A stretch of DNA of 35,112 nt from contig CAJCIT010000169.1 in NCBI GenBank assembly GCA_903970405.1, positions 1-35,112 of the forward strand, read 5' to 3'. Source of the DNA: Acidobacteriaceae bacterium (GTDB taxonomy: Bacteria; Acidobacteriota; Terriglobia; Bryobacterales; Bryobacteraceae). The translations under genes and the position numbers were made by a program. The notes under the pieces are model-generated. The model had not been told where the DNA came from. It did not search any database and saw nothing but the letters and a program-made list of their open reading frames with translations. This document shows positions 17,371-25,769 of the stretch, piece after piece; within the stretch, counting starts at the first letter, position 1, and each line of letters opens with the position of its first letter.

Positions 17371-17540
17371 AACCCTATGATCGATTCCAACACTGAATCG
17401 AACACGCTTCAGGCATGAAGGGGGAAATTGGGAACACCGGAAGTAGCGGAATTTTGCGGCGCTTCGCAACAGTACCTTGAATCTTTCCTACCCTGCGTCG
17501 CCGTACTCGATACTGGTGTGAGATGCGGTATTCTTAGAGC

Positions 17541-17744
17541 ATGGATCGAGCGCGCAAGATTACCCTTGAGATTCCGCCCGAGCTGCTCAAGAAGGCTCAG
17601 CTGGCAACCGGAACCGGCATCACGCAGACTGTTCGGACGGGTTTACAGCTTGTGGCCGCATCGCAGACCTACACCAGGCTGCGGGGATTGCGAGGCAAGG
17701 TTCGGTTTACGCAAACAGCGGCTGAAATCAAGGCCGACCGATGA
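17541..17744 (+). CDS. vapB: VapB-type antitoxin
   Basis: A 67-residue protein starting MDRARKITLEIPPELLKKAQ, the ribbon-helix-helix pattern of short VapB antitoxins (a strand followed by two helices). The C-terminal tail GLRGKVRFTQTAAEIKADR would wrap the toxin's active site. Its stop overlaps the vapC start by 4 bp (ATGA, 17741-17744), the normal arrangement for type II toxin-antitoxin pairs and translational coupling. It probably represses its own promoter with VapC; short ATAC/GTAT arms lie upstream. Confidence 0.85.
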   Translation: MDRARKITLEIPPELLKKAQLATGTGITQTVRTGLQLVAASQTYTRLRGLRGKVRFTQTAAEIKADR

Positions 17745-18133
17745 TCGCGGTCGACACCAGCACCTGGATTGCCTTCTTTCAAGGAGAAGCCGGTGAGGAT
17801 GTCGAACTGCTTGATCAAGCACTCCTGGACCGTCAGGTACTGATGGCGCCTCCGGTGCTGACCGAATTGCTGAGCGACTCAACGGTTCCGGCGCACGTGT
17901 CGAAGACCCTTTCCGAACTGCCGCTGCTCGACCTCATTCCGGGGTATTGGAAACGGGCGGGAGAGCTTCGCGCAAACGTGCTCGCACAGAGCCGCAAGGC
18001 CCGGTTGGGTGACGCGTTGATTGCGCAAAGTTGCGTCGATGCCGGCGTCCGGCTGTTGACGCGAGACCGCGAGTTCAGGGCATTCGCGGAAACGGCCGGC
18101 CTCACCTTAGTAATTGGCTTCGCCGCACGATGA
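17741..18133 (+). CDS. vapC: VapC-type PIN-domain ribonuclease toxin
   Basis: A 130-residue PIN-domain protein. All four acidic metal-binding positions are present: D5 (MIAVDTSTWIAFF), E42 (PPVLTELLSD), D91 (RLGDALIAQ) and D109 (LLTRDREF). VapC toxins cleave tRNA or rRNA when freed from VapB. The active site is intact, so the toxin is probably functional. It overlaps vapB by 4 bp and, unusually, also overlaps the ATG of the large downstream gene by 4 bp (ATGA, 18130-18133), so three genes are stitched together. Confidence 0.9.
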   Translation: MIAVDTSTWIAFFQGEAGEDVELLDQALLDRQVLMAPPVLTELLSDSTVPAHVSKTLSELPLLDLIPGYWKRAGELRANVLAQSRKARLGDALIAQSCVDAGVRLLTRDREFRAFAETAGLTLVIGFAAR

Positions 18134-21100
18134 CAATGCGAATAAACAGCAGCCTCGCGGCCGGTCTTCACAGACGCGGCTTCTTCCGGCGCTGCCTGGA
18201 TTCAGCGGTGGGCTTCCTTCTTCCCGTCGCGCTTCGCGGTAGCCGAGGCGTACGTTTTCAGGCTTCCACTCCCGAGTTCCACTTCCATCCGCAGTATCGC
18301 GAGAAAACCCCGCTGGATGCTGCCCTGTTGCAGATCGAGCCAGGGCAAGACGGCTTCATCAATGAGCCGGTTCACGATCGAATTGCGGCAATTTTGGCGT
18401 CCTGGACCCGTGACCTCCTCGAGTCTCCGAGGAACACCCAGGCCCTTCAAAATAGTTTGAGTCCGAGCTTCCTGGGCACATCGTTACAGTCAGTCGAGAC
18501 AAAGACCTTGCGTCCCGATACCGCAGCGCTCGAAGTGAACGGGCTCCGCTTCGCCGCCCAACCCTCTCTTGCACCGGATGCTTTTCTCAGTCAGTGGCGA
18601 GTCTCGCTGGGCCATTTGTCACAGATTCTCACCGCGGATTTTCAGATCACGGAGATCGCGGCCCGCGGCTCAGGCTACACAACACGGGTCCGCGCTGAAC
18701 TGGTTGCGACAGGTCAGGGCTTCTATCGCGAGCAGCGCGCGGGCGAGTGGTTGCTCACTTGGGAACGGGACCCGCGAGGCTATACATTGGCGCGCTGGCA
18801 ACTTTTCGACGAAGTTCGCAGCCGGTCTCAGAAGCCTTTTTACGCGGACATCGGCCGCCGGGCTTTCGGCTCAAACGCGTCATATGACCGGCAACTCATG
18901 CATGGCGCCGACTATTGGCGGACCACGCTCGACGGAGCCTGCGGCATCGACGTGTATGGCCACAACGGAGTCTCCGTAGGGGACATCGATGGCGATGGCT
19001 TTGACGACGTCTACGTCTGCCAGCCCGCGGGACTCCCAAATCGGCTATTTCGAAACCGGGGAGATGGCACGTTTGAAGACATCACGGACTCGTCAGGCGT
19101 TGGAATTCTGGAGAACACGGCCTGCGCGCTGTTCGCCGATTTCGACGGCGATGGCCGCCAGGACTTGGTGGTGGCGCGAGCCAGCGGTCCGCTGCTGTTT
19201 CTGAATCAGGGCAACGGTCAGTTCCAGCTCAAGCCCAATGCGTTTCGGTTCGCCACCCCGCCGCAAGGCACGTTTACCGGTGCCGCGGCGGCGGATTACG
19301 ACCGCGACGGCCACCTGGATATTTACTTCTGCCTCTATACCTATTACCAAGGCGCCGATCAATATAGATACCCGGCGCCGTATTTCGCCGCCGAGAATGG
19401 CCCGCCTAATTTTCTGATGCACAACAACGGCGATGGCACGTTTCGCGATGTGACCGCACAAGCGGGCCTCGATAAGAACAACACGCGGTACAGTTTTTGT
19501 TGCGGCTGGGGCGATGCGAATGGCGATGGCTGGCCGGACCTCTATGTGGTGAACGATTTCGGCCGCAAAAATCTCTATCGCAACAACGGCGACGGCACGT
19601 TTCGCGATATAGCAGCCGAAGCGGGCGCGGAAGACGTCGGAGCCGGTATGAGCGTCTGCTGGCTCGACTTTGACAACGACGGCGCGCAGGATCTCTACGT
19701 CGGAAATATGTGGACCGCCGCCGGAGAGCGCATCGCGAGTGACGCTACATTTCAGAAAGCCGCGCCGCCGGAGATTCAGGCGTTATACCGGAAACACGCC
19801 ACGGGCAATTCGCTGCTGCGCAACCAGGGTGAATCGAACTTCCGCGACGTCACTGCGGTCTCGCGAACCGGGATGGGCCGTTGGTCGTGGTCCAGTGACG
19901 CGTGGGATTTCGATCACGATGGCTTTCCGGACGTCTATATCGCGAACGGCATGATCTCAGGCGAAGTACGCGAAGATCTCAACAGCTTCTTTTGGCGACA
20001 GGTGGTGGCCAAGTCGCCGGATACGGCGAAACCCAGTGCCGCTTATGAGCAGGGTTGGAATGCCATTAATGAGTCGATCCGCGCAGATTACACCTGGAGC
20101 GGCTATGAGCGGAACGTGTTCTACGCGAACAACGGCGACGGAACGTTCTCCGATGTCTCGGGCGCGCTTGGGTTCGATTTCGTCGAAGACGGCAGGTCAT
20201 TGGCGCTGGCCGATTTCGACCATGACGGGCGGCAGGAGGTGTTGCTCAAGAATCGCAATGCGCCGCAGTTGCGGTTGATGAAGAGCGTGGTTTCAGGATT
20301 GCCGCCCGCCATCGCCTTCCGTCTGCTGGGGACGAAGAGCAATCGCGATGCGATTGGCGCGGCCGTTTCAATCGAAACCTCCACTGGCCGCCAGAGCAGG
20401 CTTCTGCAAGCGGGGTCCGGCTTTCTTTCGCAGCACAGTAAGGAGTTATTTTTTGGATTGGGCGAGTCCAACGGAAGTGTTTCGGCAACCATCCGCTGGC
20501 CCAGCGGTCTGATTCAAGAATTGAAAGGACTTCCGCCTGGGCATCGCGTTTCGGTGATGGAAGGGCAGGAGCCTTCACGCATCGAGCCATTCAAGCCGTG
20601 GACGCCGGAAACAGCGGAGCTTGTTACCCAATTGGGAGAAACACTTCCCGCTTCAGCGGAAACGTGGTTGATCGCGCCAGTGGCCGCGCCGGACTTCGAG
20701 ATTCCCGACCGAAGCGGTAAGCCTTTCCGTCTGTCGTCACTGCGCGGCAAGCCGGCGCTGCTGTCATTCTGGGCATCGGCCGCGCCGGGAGCCGCTGAAC
20801 TGCTGAATGCCTTCACGCGGTACAGCGAGGCCTGGACCAGCGGGGGTTTGCAACTCGCCATCCTCAATATCGATGAAGCGGCGTCGCGGCCGTCATTTCC
20901 GATGCTCGCAGCGCCGGTGGATGTCACCGTCACTTACAGCCTGTTGTATCGATACTTATTCGACCGGCGCCGCGACTTACAGATTCCGGTCTCGTTCTTG
21001 CTCGATGAGCAGAGCCGCATCGTGAAGGTTTACCAGGGCCCATTCGACCCCACCCATGTCGAGAAGGACTTTCGCAGCATTCCGCGCACGGACGCAGAAC

Positions 21101-21912
21101 GCCTTGATAAGGCCCTTCCGTTTCCCGGCGTTTCCACGACCTATGAATTCGGCCGAAATTATCTCTCGCTCGGTTCCATCTTTTTCCAGCGCGGTTACAT
21201 GGAGCCCGCGGGCGATTTTTTCCAGGCTGCTTTGAAAGACGACCCATCCGGCGCCGAAGCCCTTTATGGCCTCGGCAGCGTCCTGTTAAACCGGAGCAGG
21301 AACGCCGAAGCGCGCGATTGCTTTGAGCGGGCGGCGAAACTGAAAGCAAATTATCCCGAAACGAGGGCGAACGCCTGGAACAATCTCGGGCTTATCGCAG
21401 CGCGCCAGGGCGAAACCGCCGAGGCCATTGGTTATTTTGACCAAGCGCTCCAAATCGATGCCGATCACATGGTGGCGCTGGTAAATCTGGGCAGCGCTTA
21501 CCGGCAGCAGAAACGCTGGGACGACGCGCGCCGCACCTTGGAACATGCGGTGGCCGTCGCGCCCGATGACGCGGAAGCCAACTATGGTCTGGGCATGGTT
21601 TACGCGCAGGCAAACCAGACTGACCGCGCGTACGCGTGTTTGCGGAAGGCTCTCGATGCCCGGCCCGCGTACCCAGAGGCTCTGAACAATTTAGGAATTC
21701 TCTACCTCAGAACGCATAAACGAGACGAGGCCGTGGCAACTCTTGAGAAATGCATCAGCGCCGATCCGGCCTTCGATCAGGCTTACTTGAACTTGGCCCG
21801 GGTGTACATGATTGAGGGGAACAAAGAGAAGGCTCGCGCCACTTTGGACGCGCTGCTGCTTCAGCGTCCGGATCACCCCGTTGCGTTGAGCATGCTGGCT
21901 GAAATTCAATAA
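18130..21912 (+). CDS. Tat-exported FG-GAP/ASPIC-UnbV protein fused to a cysteine-less thioredoxin fold and TPR repeats
   Basis: A 1,260-residue protein. The N-terminus has a twin-arginine signal (R15-R16 in LHRRGFFRR, then a hydrophobic stretch). Residues about 280-720 carry seven D-x-D-x-D-G loops (DIDGDGFDD, DFDGDGRQD, DYDRDGHLD and so on), predicting a beta-propeller. About 725-810 is an ASPIC/UnbV domain (LLGTKSNRDAIGAAVSI, TIRWPSGLIQEL). About 854-980 is a TlpA/AhpC-like thioredoxin fold (PDFEIPDRSGKPFRLSSLRG). In it the usual WCPPC is replaced: FWASAAPGA, with alanines at 885 and 888. From about 1010 to the end are TPR repeats (LYGLGSVLLNRSRNAEA, NNLGLIAARQGETAEAIGYF). The ATG at 18130 overlaps vapC; ATG 18136 is an alternative. 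Function is unknown; an extracytoplasmic scaffold is likely. Confidence 0.85.
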   Translation: MTMRINSSLAAGLHRRGFFRRCLDSAVGFLLPVALRGSRGVRFQASTPEFHFHPQYREKTPLDAALLQIEPGQDGFINEPVHDRIAAILASWTRDLLESPRNTQALQNSLSPSFLGTSLQSVETKTLRPDTAALEVNGLRFAAQPSLAPDAFLSQWRVSLGHLSQILTADFQITEIAARGSGYTTRVRAELVATGQGFYREQRAGEWLLTWERDPRGYTLARWQLFDEVRSRSQKPFYADIGRRAFGSNASYDRQLMHGADYWRTTLDGACGIDVYGHNGVSVGDIDGDGFDDVYVCQPAGLPNRLFRNRGDGTFEDITDSSGVGILENTACALFADFDGDGRQDLVVARASGPLLFLNQGNGQFQLKPNAFRFATPPQGTFTGAAAADYDRDGHLDIYFCLYTYYQGADQYRYPAPYFAAENGPPNFLMHNNGDGTFRDVTAQAGLDKNNTRYSFCCGWGDANGDGWPDLYVVNDFGRKNLYRNNGDGTFRDIAAEAGAEDVGAGMSVCWLDFDNDGAQDLYVGNMWTAAGERIASDATFQKAAPPEIQALYRKHATGNSLLRNQGESNFRDVTAVSRTGMGRWSWSSDAWDFDHDGFPDVYIANGMISGEVREDLNSFFWRQVVAKSPDTAKPSAAYEQGWNAINESIRADYTWSGYERNVFYANNGDGTFSDVSGALGFDFVEDGRSLALADFDHDGRQEVLLKNRNAPQLRLMKSVVSGLPPAIAFRLLGTKSNRDAIGAAVSIETSTGRQSRLLQAGSGFLSQHSKELFFGLGESNGSVSATIRWPSGLIQELKGLPPGHRVSVMEGQEPSRIEPFKPWTPETAELVTQLGETLPASAETWLIAPVAAPDFEIPDRSGKPFRLSSLRGKPALLSFWASAAPGAAELLNAFTRYSEAWTSGGLQLAILNIDEAASRPSFPMLAAPVDVTVTYSLLYRYLFDRRRDLQIPVSFLLDEQSRIVKVYQGPFDPTHVEKDFRSIPRTDAERLDKALPFPGVSTTYEFGRNYLSLGSIFFQRGYMEPAGDFFQAALKDDPSGAEALYGLGSVLLNRSRNAEARDCFERAAKLKANYPETRANAWNNLGLIAARQGETAEAIGYFDQALQIDADHMVALVNLGSAYRQQKRWDDARRTLEHAVAVAPDDAEANYGLGMVYAQANQTDRAYACLRKALDARPAYPEALNNLGILYLRTHKRDEAVATLEKCISADPAFDQAYLNLARVYMIEGNKEKARATLDALLLQRPDHPVALSMLAEIQ

Positions 21913-21916
21913 GACA

Positions 21917-22858
21917 ATGCCCAGACGGTCCGTCATTATCGATACCGATCCTTCACCGGACGACGCCGTCGCGTTCCTGATGGCGCTGGCCTCGCCCGAG
22001 GAACTGGACGTCCTCGCCATCACGACAGTGGCGGGCAACGTGCCGCTGCCGCTGACCTCAAAAAACGCCCGCAAGGCTCTGGAACTCGCGAAGCGCACCG
22101 CGACGCCGGTATACGCGGGCGCGGCAGCGCCGCTAGTCCGCAAGCTCATTACAGCCGAGTACGTGCATGGACGGACCGGCTTCGATGGCTATGACCTTCC
22201 GGAGCCTGCCATGCCGCTCGCCGAGGGATTTGCTCCGGAGGTCATTGTTGAACTGGCGATGCAGCGTTCACCCGGCGAGGTTACGCTCTGCTGTCTCGCG
22301 CCGCTCACGAACATTGCGCTGGCGCTGAGTAAGGAGCCGCGACTCGCGAGTCATCTTCGAGAGATCGTGATCATGGGTGGCGCATTTTCAGAAGGAGGCA
22401 ACATCACACCGGCGGCCGAGTTCAACATCTTTGTGGACCCCGAAGCGGCGGCGCGTGTTCTTGGCTGCGGCGCCCCCATCACCATGATCCCGCTCGATTG
22501 CACCCACCAGGCACTGACCGCCCCGGCGCGTCTGGACAAGCTGCGCGCCTGCGGCACGCCGGTGACGGAAGCCTTCTACCACCTGCTGAAGTTCAACAAA
22601 ATCTTCGACGAAACGAAGTACGGATGGGTGGGCGGGCCACTGCATGACGCCACCGTGATCGCCTACCTGCTTGCGCCGGGGCTCTTTGCCGGACGCGAGG
22701 TTCATGTGAGCGTTGAATTGGGGAGCGCGCAGACGTTAGGCATGACCGTGGTGGACTGGTGGTCCGTGCTGGGGAAGCCGCCCAATGTCCAATTCCTCCG
22801 GAGTGTCAATGCGGACGGCTACTTCGATCTGGTGATCGAACGGCTGGCGCGCCTCTAG
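21917..22858 (+). CDS. Nucleoside hydrolase (IunH family)
   Basis: A 313-residue enzyme of the inosine-uridine-preferring nucleoside hydrolase family, which splits ribonucleosides into base and ribose. The calcium-binding N-terminal motif is IIDTDPSPDDAVA; all three aspartates are kept, but the usual glycine after DTDP is serine. The VTLCCLAPLTNIALAL segment, the IVIMGGAF strand and the C-terminal LHDATVIAYLL histidine motif are present. The length is typical. The ATG lies 4 nt after the preceding stop, so it is in the same transcript as the large fusion protein. The lack of a signal peptide suggests a cytoplasmic enzyme. Substrate preference (purine, pyrimidine or pyridine nucleoside) cannot be read from sequence. 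Confidence 0.9.
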   Translation: MPRRSVIIDTDPSPDDAVAFLMALASPEELDVLAITTVAGNVPLPLTSKNARKALELAKRTATPVYAGAAAPLVRKLITAEYVHGRTGFDGYDLPEPAMPLAEGFAPEVIVELAMQRSPGEVTLCCLAPLTNIALALSKEPRLASHLREIVIMGGAFSEGGNITPAAEFNIFVDPEAAARVLGCGAPITMIPLDCTHQALTAPARLDKLRACGTPVTEAFYHLLKFNKIFDETKYGWVGGPLHDATVIAYLLAPGLFAGREVHVSVELGSAQTLGMTVVDWWSVLGKPPNVQFLRSVNADGYFDLVIERLARL

Positions 22859-23274
22859 CTGCTAAGCCGCAGCCTGCGGCGCGTCAGCTGGAGTTCAGTG
22901 AGGCGCCGGTTGGCAGAGTCATGCTGGCGCCACAGACGGGATTCGTACTGGTTCAGCGCGCGGAGCGGATTCTTGCTGCGCAGGAACTGTCGCAACAAGG
23001 GATTAGCCGCGAGCGTCGCCGTATCCAGTTCCGTGCAACGAAGCAGCATTTCAATGTCGTGCATACCATCGAGGCGGTACATCGACTCAGCGATGGTGCG
23101 GGCGAGCGTCTCCTCCCCAGGACCTTCCGGCTCGAAGTAGGAAAACATGAAGTTGATGAAGCTGACATACCGGGCAAACTCGGAGTCAGAGAGGTGGGCG
23201 GTCGCCTCAGGGCAGAACTTGCTGCCCGCGCTGCTGTAGCGGAAGGGTTGCAGCTTAATCGATTCAGACGCCAT
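22855..23274 (-). CDS. Conserved hypothetical protein
   Basis: A 139-residue soluble protein. It is helical and rich in charged residues: FSYFEPEGPGEETLARTIAES, then RLDGMHDIEMLLR, then NPLRALNQYESRLWRQHDSANRRLTELQ. The pattern resembles the C-terminal half of a hypothetical family widespread in Acidobacteria (proteins that start with 'NRANAQ.STGP' and end in a similar '..YE.RL.R...K.L..L..LQ' helix), but the N-terminal half of that family is missing. The start at ATG 23274 has an ACGAGG ribosome site. It converges on the nucleoside hydrolase, and the two genes end in one shared CTAG. No function can be stated. Confidence 0.7.
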   Translation of the reverse strand: MASESIKLQPFRYSSAGSKFCPEATAHLSDSEFARYVSFINFMFSYFEPEGPGEETLARTIAESMYRLDGMHDIEMLLRCTELDTATLAANPLLRQFLRSKNPLRALNQYESRLWRQHDSANRRLTELQLTRRRLRLSS

Positions 23275-23704
23275 TGGGTGGCCTCGTGGTTTTCTTGAAA
23301 TAGCGGGTCGCCCCGCAGTGTGAGGGTGACGGGGGTGGCGTACGGGGAGCGGCGTGAATTGGCGGGAACCCGCTGAGGAGAAGGGAGATATAAACTAGGG
23401 GTACTTGAACTCCCCGACCAGGGAACGGCTGGTCCCAGTGGCCTGGCTTCCGAATCGCGAGACACGAACAATCCTCAGTTCTCGATCGAAGACTGGTTGG
23501 CCGCCTTTGACCGGCAAGTTTCGATTCGGCCAAACTGATATGGACTCATGACCTCGACAAGCAAACGCTGAGCACTAGAAAGATCTCTCGTCGTGAGGTT
23601 GGTGCCTTTGGTCATCCCCCCTCAATAGCAATGGCGGAAGTCAGTCGTCAACAGACGTTGCAAAGTTCGCGGCTTTCAAGACGACAGCGAGCGAGCGTGA
23701 ACGG

Positions 23705-23726
23705 TTCTTGAGGATTGTGAGGATTT
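23705..23726. repeat. 22-bp direct repeat, copy 1
   Basis: This is identical over 22 bp to 23792-23813. The two copies bracket 65 bp including a GC-rich hairpin. They lie about 170 bp from the 3' end of tRNA-Ala. An insertion or slippage scar is possible; no integrase gene is present. Confidence 0.8.
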
Positions 23727-23791
23727 GAGATGCAAGTAGTCCGATGTCGCGCCTCATAGGATCGACCGCGCGGCTGCGCGCGTTTGGGTTT

Positions 23792-23813
23792 TCTTGAGGA
23801 TTGTGAGGATTTT
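23792..23813. repeat. 22-bp direct repeat, copy 2
   Basis: Second exact copy of the repeat at 23705-23726, directly after the GTTTGGGTTTT tract that follows the GC hairpin. Confidence 0.8.
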
Positions 23814-23983
23814 AAGCAGCACCACCCCGTTGTTGTTCAACCGCGAACAGCGAGGGTCAACGCTGGGGAAAATTTGGGCAATGGTTTACGGCCGCCTTGT
23901 CGAATGATCCGCGTGGCGGACTCCAACTGGACTCCACGGTGCGCAATTCCAGCCCCGTGTCGGCTGCAAGTCTGTGATATGTT

Positions 23984-24059
23984 TGGTGGACCTGGACGGG
24001 TTCGAACCGACGACCTCTTCCATGCCATGGAAGCGCGCTCCCAACTGCGCCACAGGCCC
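23984..24059 (-). tRNA. tRNA-Ala (anticodon GGC)
   Basis: On the minus strand the acceptor GGGCCTG/CAGGTCC (one G-U pair) closes a full cloverleaf. The anticodon stem CTTCC/GGAAG surrounds the loop ATGGCAT (anticodon GGC). The T-arm is GTCGG-TTCGAAC-CCGTC, with a single T-T mismatch at pair 50-64. The discriminator A and CCA are encoded (23984-23987). Confidence 0.95.
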
Positions 24060-24212
24060 ACATTGACGGGTATGAACTAGCCGTAGGATAACATGGCGGC
24101 CCCTCAAACGTTCCCCTCCCAAAGCAAGAGCTTAGCTTCATTCGTATCGTGGCGAAGTCAACGCTAGAACTCTTGTGTTGGAAGAAACCTTGCCATTTAA
24201 TGTGAACGTCTC

Positions 24213-24241
24213 TTGACTGCTCTCTCGTTCGGGTGCACAAT
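24213..24241 (+). promoter_or_regulatory. Putative promoter of the DHp-only gene
   Basis: TTGACT (24213-24218), 17 nt, CACAAT (24236-24241). The -35 and spacing are good; the -10 matches 4 of 6. The leader to the ATG at 24301 would be about 53 nt. Its presence supports the small gene being real. Confidence 0.55.
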
Positions 24242-24300
24242 CAGTCGTCGGAAATAAAATTCGGGGCTCGATCCTGCCATCGATCGCGTTCAAGAAAAAA

Positions 24301-24597
24301 ATGCAAACAGCCTTCCCGTCCGCCGCGACTCGTTCGAATACTTTTTCGAACACTTCCAAGAATGCACCGGTCACCTATTCGGAAACCCTTCTAGAGCAGT
24401 TGATTCACGACCTCAGGCAGCCGCTCAGCGCTATCGAAAACCACGCGTATGTTTTGCAACTGAGTGCAGTGGACGCTGGCGTTTGTTGTCACCTTCAAAC
24501 GATTCAGGATCTGGTAGCCCAAGCCCACGTCATCCTTGAGCGGGTCTCGGGCCATGAGGAAGCGGTGGGAGCCGCTGCCGGCGTGGGCTCGCGATAA
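24301..24597 (+). CDS. Stand-alone histidine-kinase phosphoacceptor (HisKA/DHp-like) protein
   Basis: A 98-residue protein whose centre reads LLEQLIHDLRQPLSAIENHA, a textbook H-box (phosphoacceptor H36, followed by D, R and P-L) of a sensor histidine kinase, then a second helix (HLQTIQDLVAQAHVILERV). There is no sensor, no membrane span and no ATP-binding N/G1/G2 boxes, and none is encoded downstream, where lpxD runs the other way. It could be a phosphotransfer protein or an inhibitor that dimerises with a kinase, or the remnant of one. A promoter-like element upstream and a compact ORF favour a real gene. The N-terminal 25 residues are Ser/Thr-rich and probably disordered. Confidence 0.65.
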   Translation: MQTAFPSAATRSNTFSNTSKNAPVTYSETLLEQLIHDLRQPLSAIENHAYVLQLSAVDAGVCCHLQTIQDLVAQAHVILERVSGHEEAVGAAAGVGSR

Positions 24598-24660
24598 CCT
24601 TTCCCTGTTCATTCCATTTCTGGTCTTTCACCCGCGGGCCAATGCGGTTGCCTGGCGCGG

Positions 24661-25719
24661 CTACGTTGACCCAATACCCTTTTCCAAGGCTTCGATCCGT
24701 TTCTTCAACTCGGCAACACGCTCCCGCAACTCCGGCAATTTCGAAAGCGATGCCAGTTGCAACAGATGCTCTTTGAGCGGCCGTGCGGGTGTTCCCCATA
24801 CAGGTTGCCCCGCCCGAACCACCTTCGAAGTAAGAATGCCGGCGCCCGATCCCACCACGGCCTTCGATTCAATACGCGCCTTGTCGCCCACGCCAACCTG
24901 GCCGCCCACCACCGCATAATCGCCAATAGTGACTCCGCCCGATAAGCCGGTTTGCGCGGCAATCACGACGTGACGTCCAATCTGGCAGTTGTGGGCAATG
25001 TGCACCATGTTGTCAAGCTTCGTGCCTGCTCCAATGCGTGTCACGCCGAGTGCGGCTCTGTCGACGCAGGTGTTCGCGCCGAGCTCTACGTCGTCGCCAA
25101 TGTCCACAGTGCCGACCTGCGGAAATTTCTCATAGCGGTCATCAACGAATGCGAATCCAAATCCGTCAGCGCCGATCACACAGCCGGAGTGAAGCACAGC
25201 GCGCGCGCCAATCCGTACGCGATCGTAAACGGTGACACCCGGAAACAGCCGCGAGTTCGCGCCCAGAGAAACATCCGCGCCAATGTGGCAGCCTGCCTCA
25301 ATTGTGCAATCGGCGCCGACGCTGCTGCGAGCGCCCACCGTCGCATGGGCGCCGATCGAAACTCCTTCTCCCAGGATTGCCGTTTCATCGACAGCCGCCG
25401 ACGGATGCACACCCGCCGGTGGCCGTGTCACCGGAAGCAACTGGGCGACGAGACGGGCAAACGTTCCCCGCGGATCGGCCACGTGAATGGACGCGGGCGA
25501 ATTAGCTTCAAAGCCTTGCGGCGCCAGCAGGCATCCGGCTTTTGACAAGGCCGCCAACTCCCGCGCCTTGCGGTTCGCCACGAATGAGAGATCGGCGGGG
25601 CCGGCTTCCTCAAGCGAATTGATTCCGGTAAGCATGAGATCTCCGTGGCCGCGGAACTCGGCATCGCCTGTCAGGCCGCGGCACATTTCCGCAACCGCGG
25701 AAGCGCGAATGGGTGTCAT
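24661..25719 (-). CDS. lpxD: UDP-3-O-acylglucosamine N-acyltransferase
   Basis: A 352-residue cytoplasmic enzyme of lipid A synthesis that transfers a hydroxyacyl chain from acyl-ACP to the 2-amino group of UDP-3-O-acylglucosamine. The N-terminal uridine-binding domain ([22 protein letters not shown]) is followed by a left-handed beta-helix of hexapeptide repeats ([20 protein letters not shown] and on). The catalytic histidine is H243 in [12 protein letters not shown], matching E. coli His239. The C-terminus is a helical extension ending [19 protein letters not shown], a likely coiled coil. The length is typical. It is divergent from lpxA over a 50-bp gap. Confidence 0.95.
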   Translation of the reverse strand: MTPIRASAVAEMCRGLTGDAEFRGHGDLMLTGINSLEEAGPADLSFVANRKARELAALSKAGCLLAPQGFEANSPASIHVADPRGTFARLVAQLLPVTRPPAGVHPSAAVDETAILGEGVSIGAHATVGARSSVGADCTIEAGCHIGADVSLGANSRLFPGVTVYDRVRIGARAVLHSGCVIGADGFGFAFVDDRYEKFPQVGTVDIGDDVELGANTCVDRAALGVTRIGAGTKLDNMVHIAHNCQIGRHVVIAAQTGLSGGVTIGDYAVVGGQVGVGDKARIESKAVVGSGAGILTSKVVRAGQPVWGTPARPLKEHLLQLASLSKLPELRERVAELKKRIEALEKGIGST

Positions 25720-25769
25720 GCTTCTTATGACATCACGTTGGATGGCAGTAACGCGGGTAACATCGACAT

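Larger units (their letters stand above)
23275..23983. other. Non-coding stretch with a 22-bp direct repeat
   Basis: About 700 nt without a convincing gene. TTCTTGAGGATTGTGAGGATTT occurs twice exactly, except for being split as follows: 23705-23726 and 23792-23813, start to start 87 bp. Between them lies a GC hairpin (CGCGC-GGCT-GCGCG, about 23769-23782) followed by GTTTGGGTTTT, which could serve as a terminator on plus. The rest shows nothing I recognise. Confidence 0.6.

Noticed and set aside
18031..18129. N-terminal extension of the 1,260-residue protein into vapC
   Set aside because: It reads in another frame through the vapC catalytic region; the ATG at 18130 gives a proper twin-arginine signal peptide.
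22953..23471. 172-codon minus-strand frame overlapping the hypothetical gene at 22855-23274
   Set aside because: The overlapping 139-residue frame has a more protein-like composition and a ribosome-binding site; this one is Ser/Arg/Pro-rich.
23984..24059. T-T mismatch in the T-stem of tRNA-Ala as a sign of a tRNA pseudogene
   Set aside because: All other stems, the conserved bases and the encoded CCA are intact, so a functional tRNA is the better reading.
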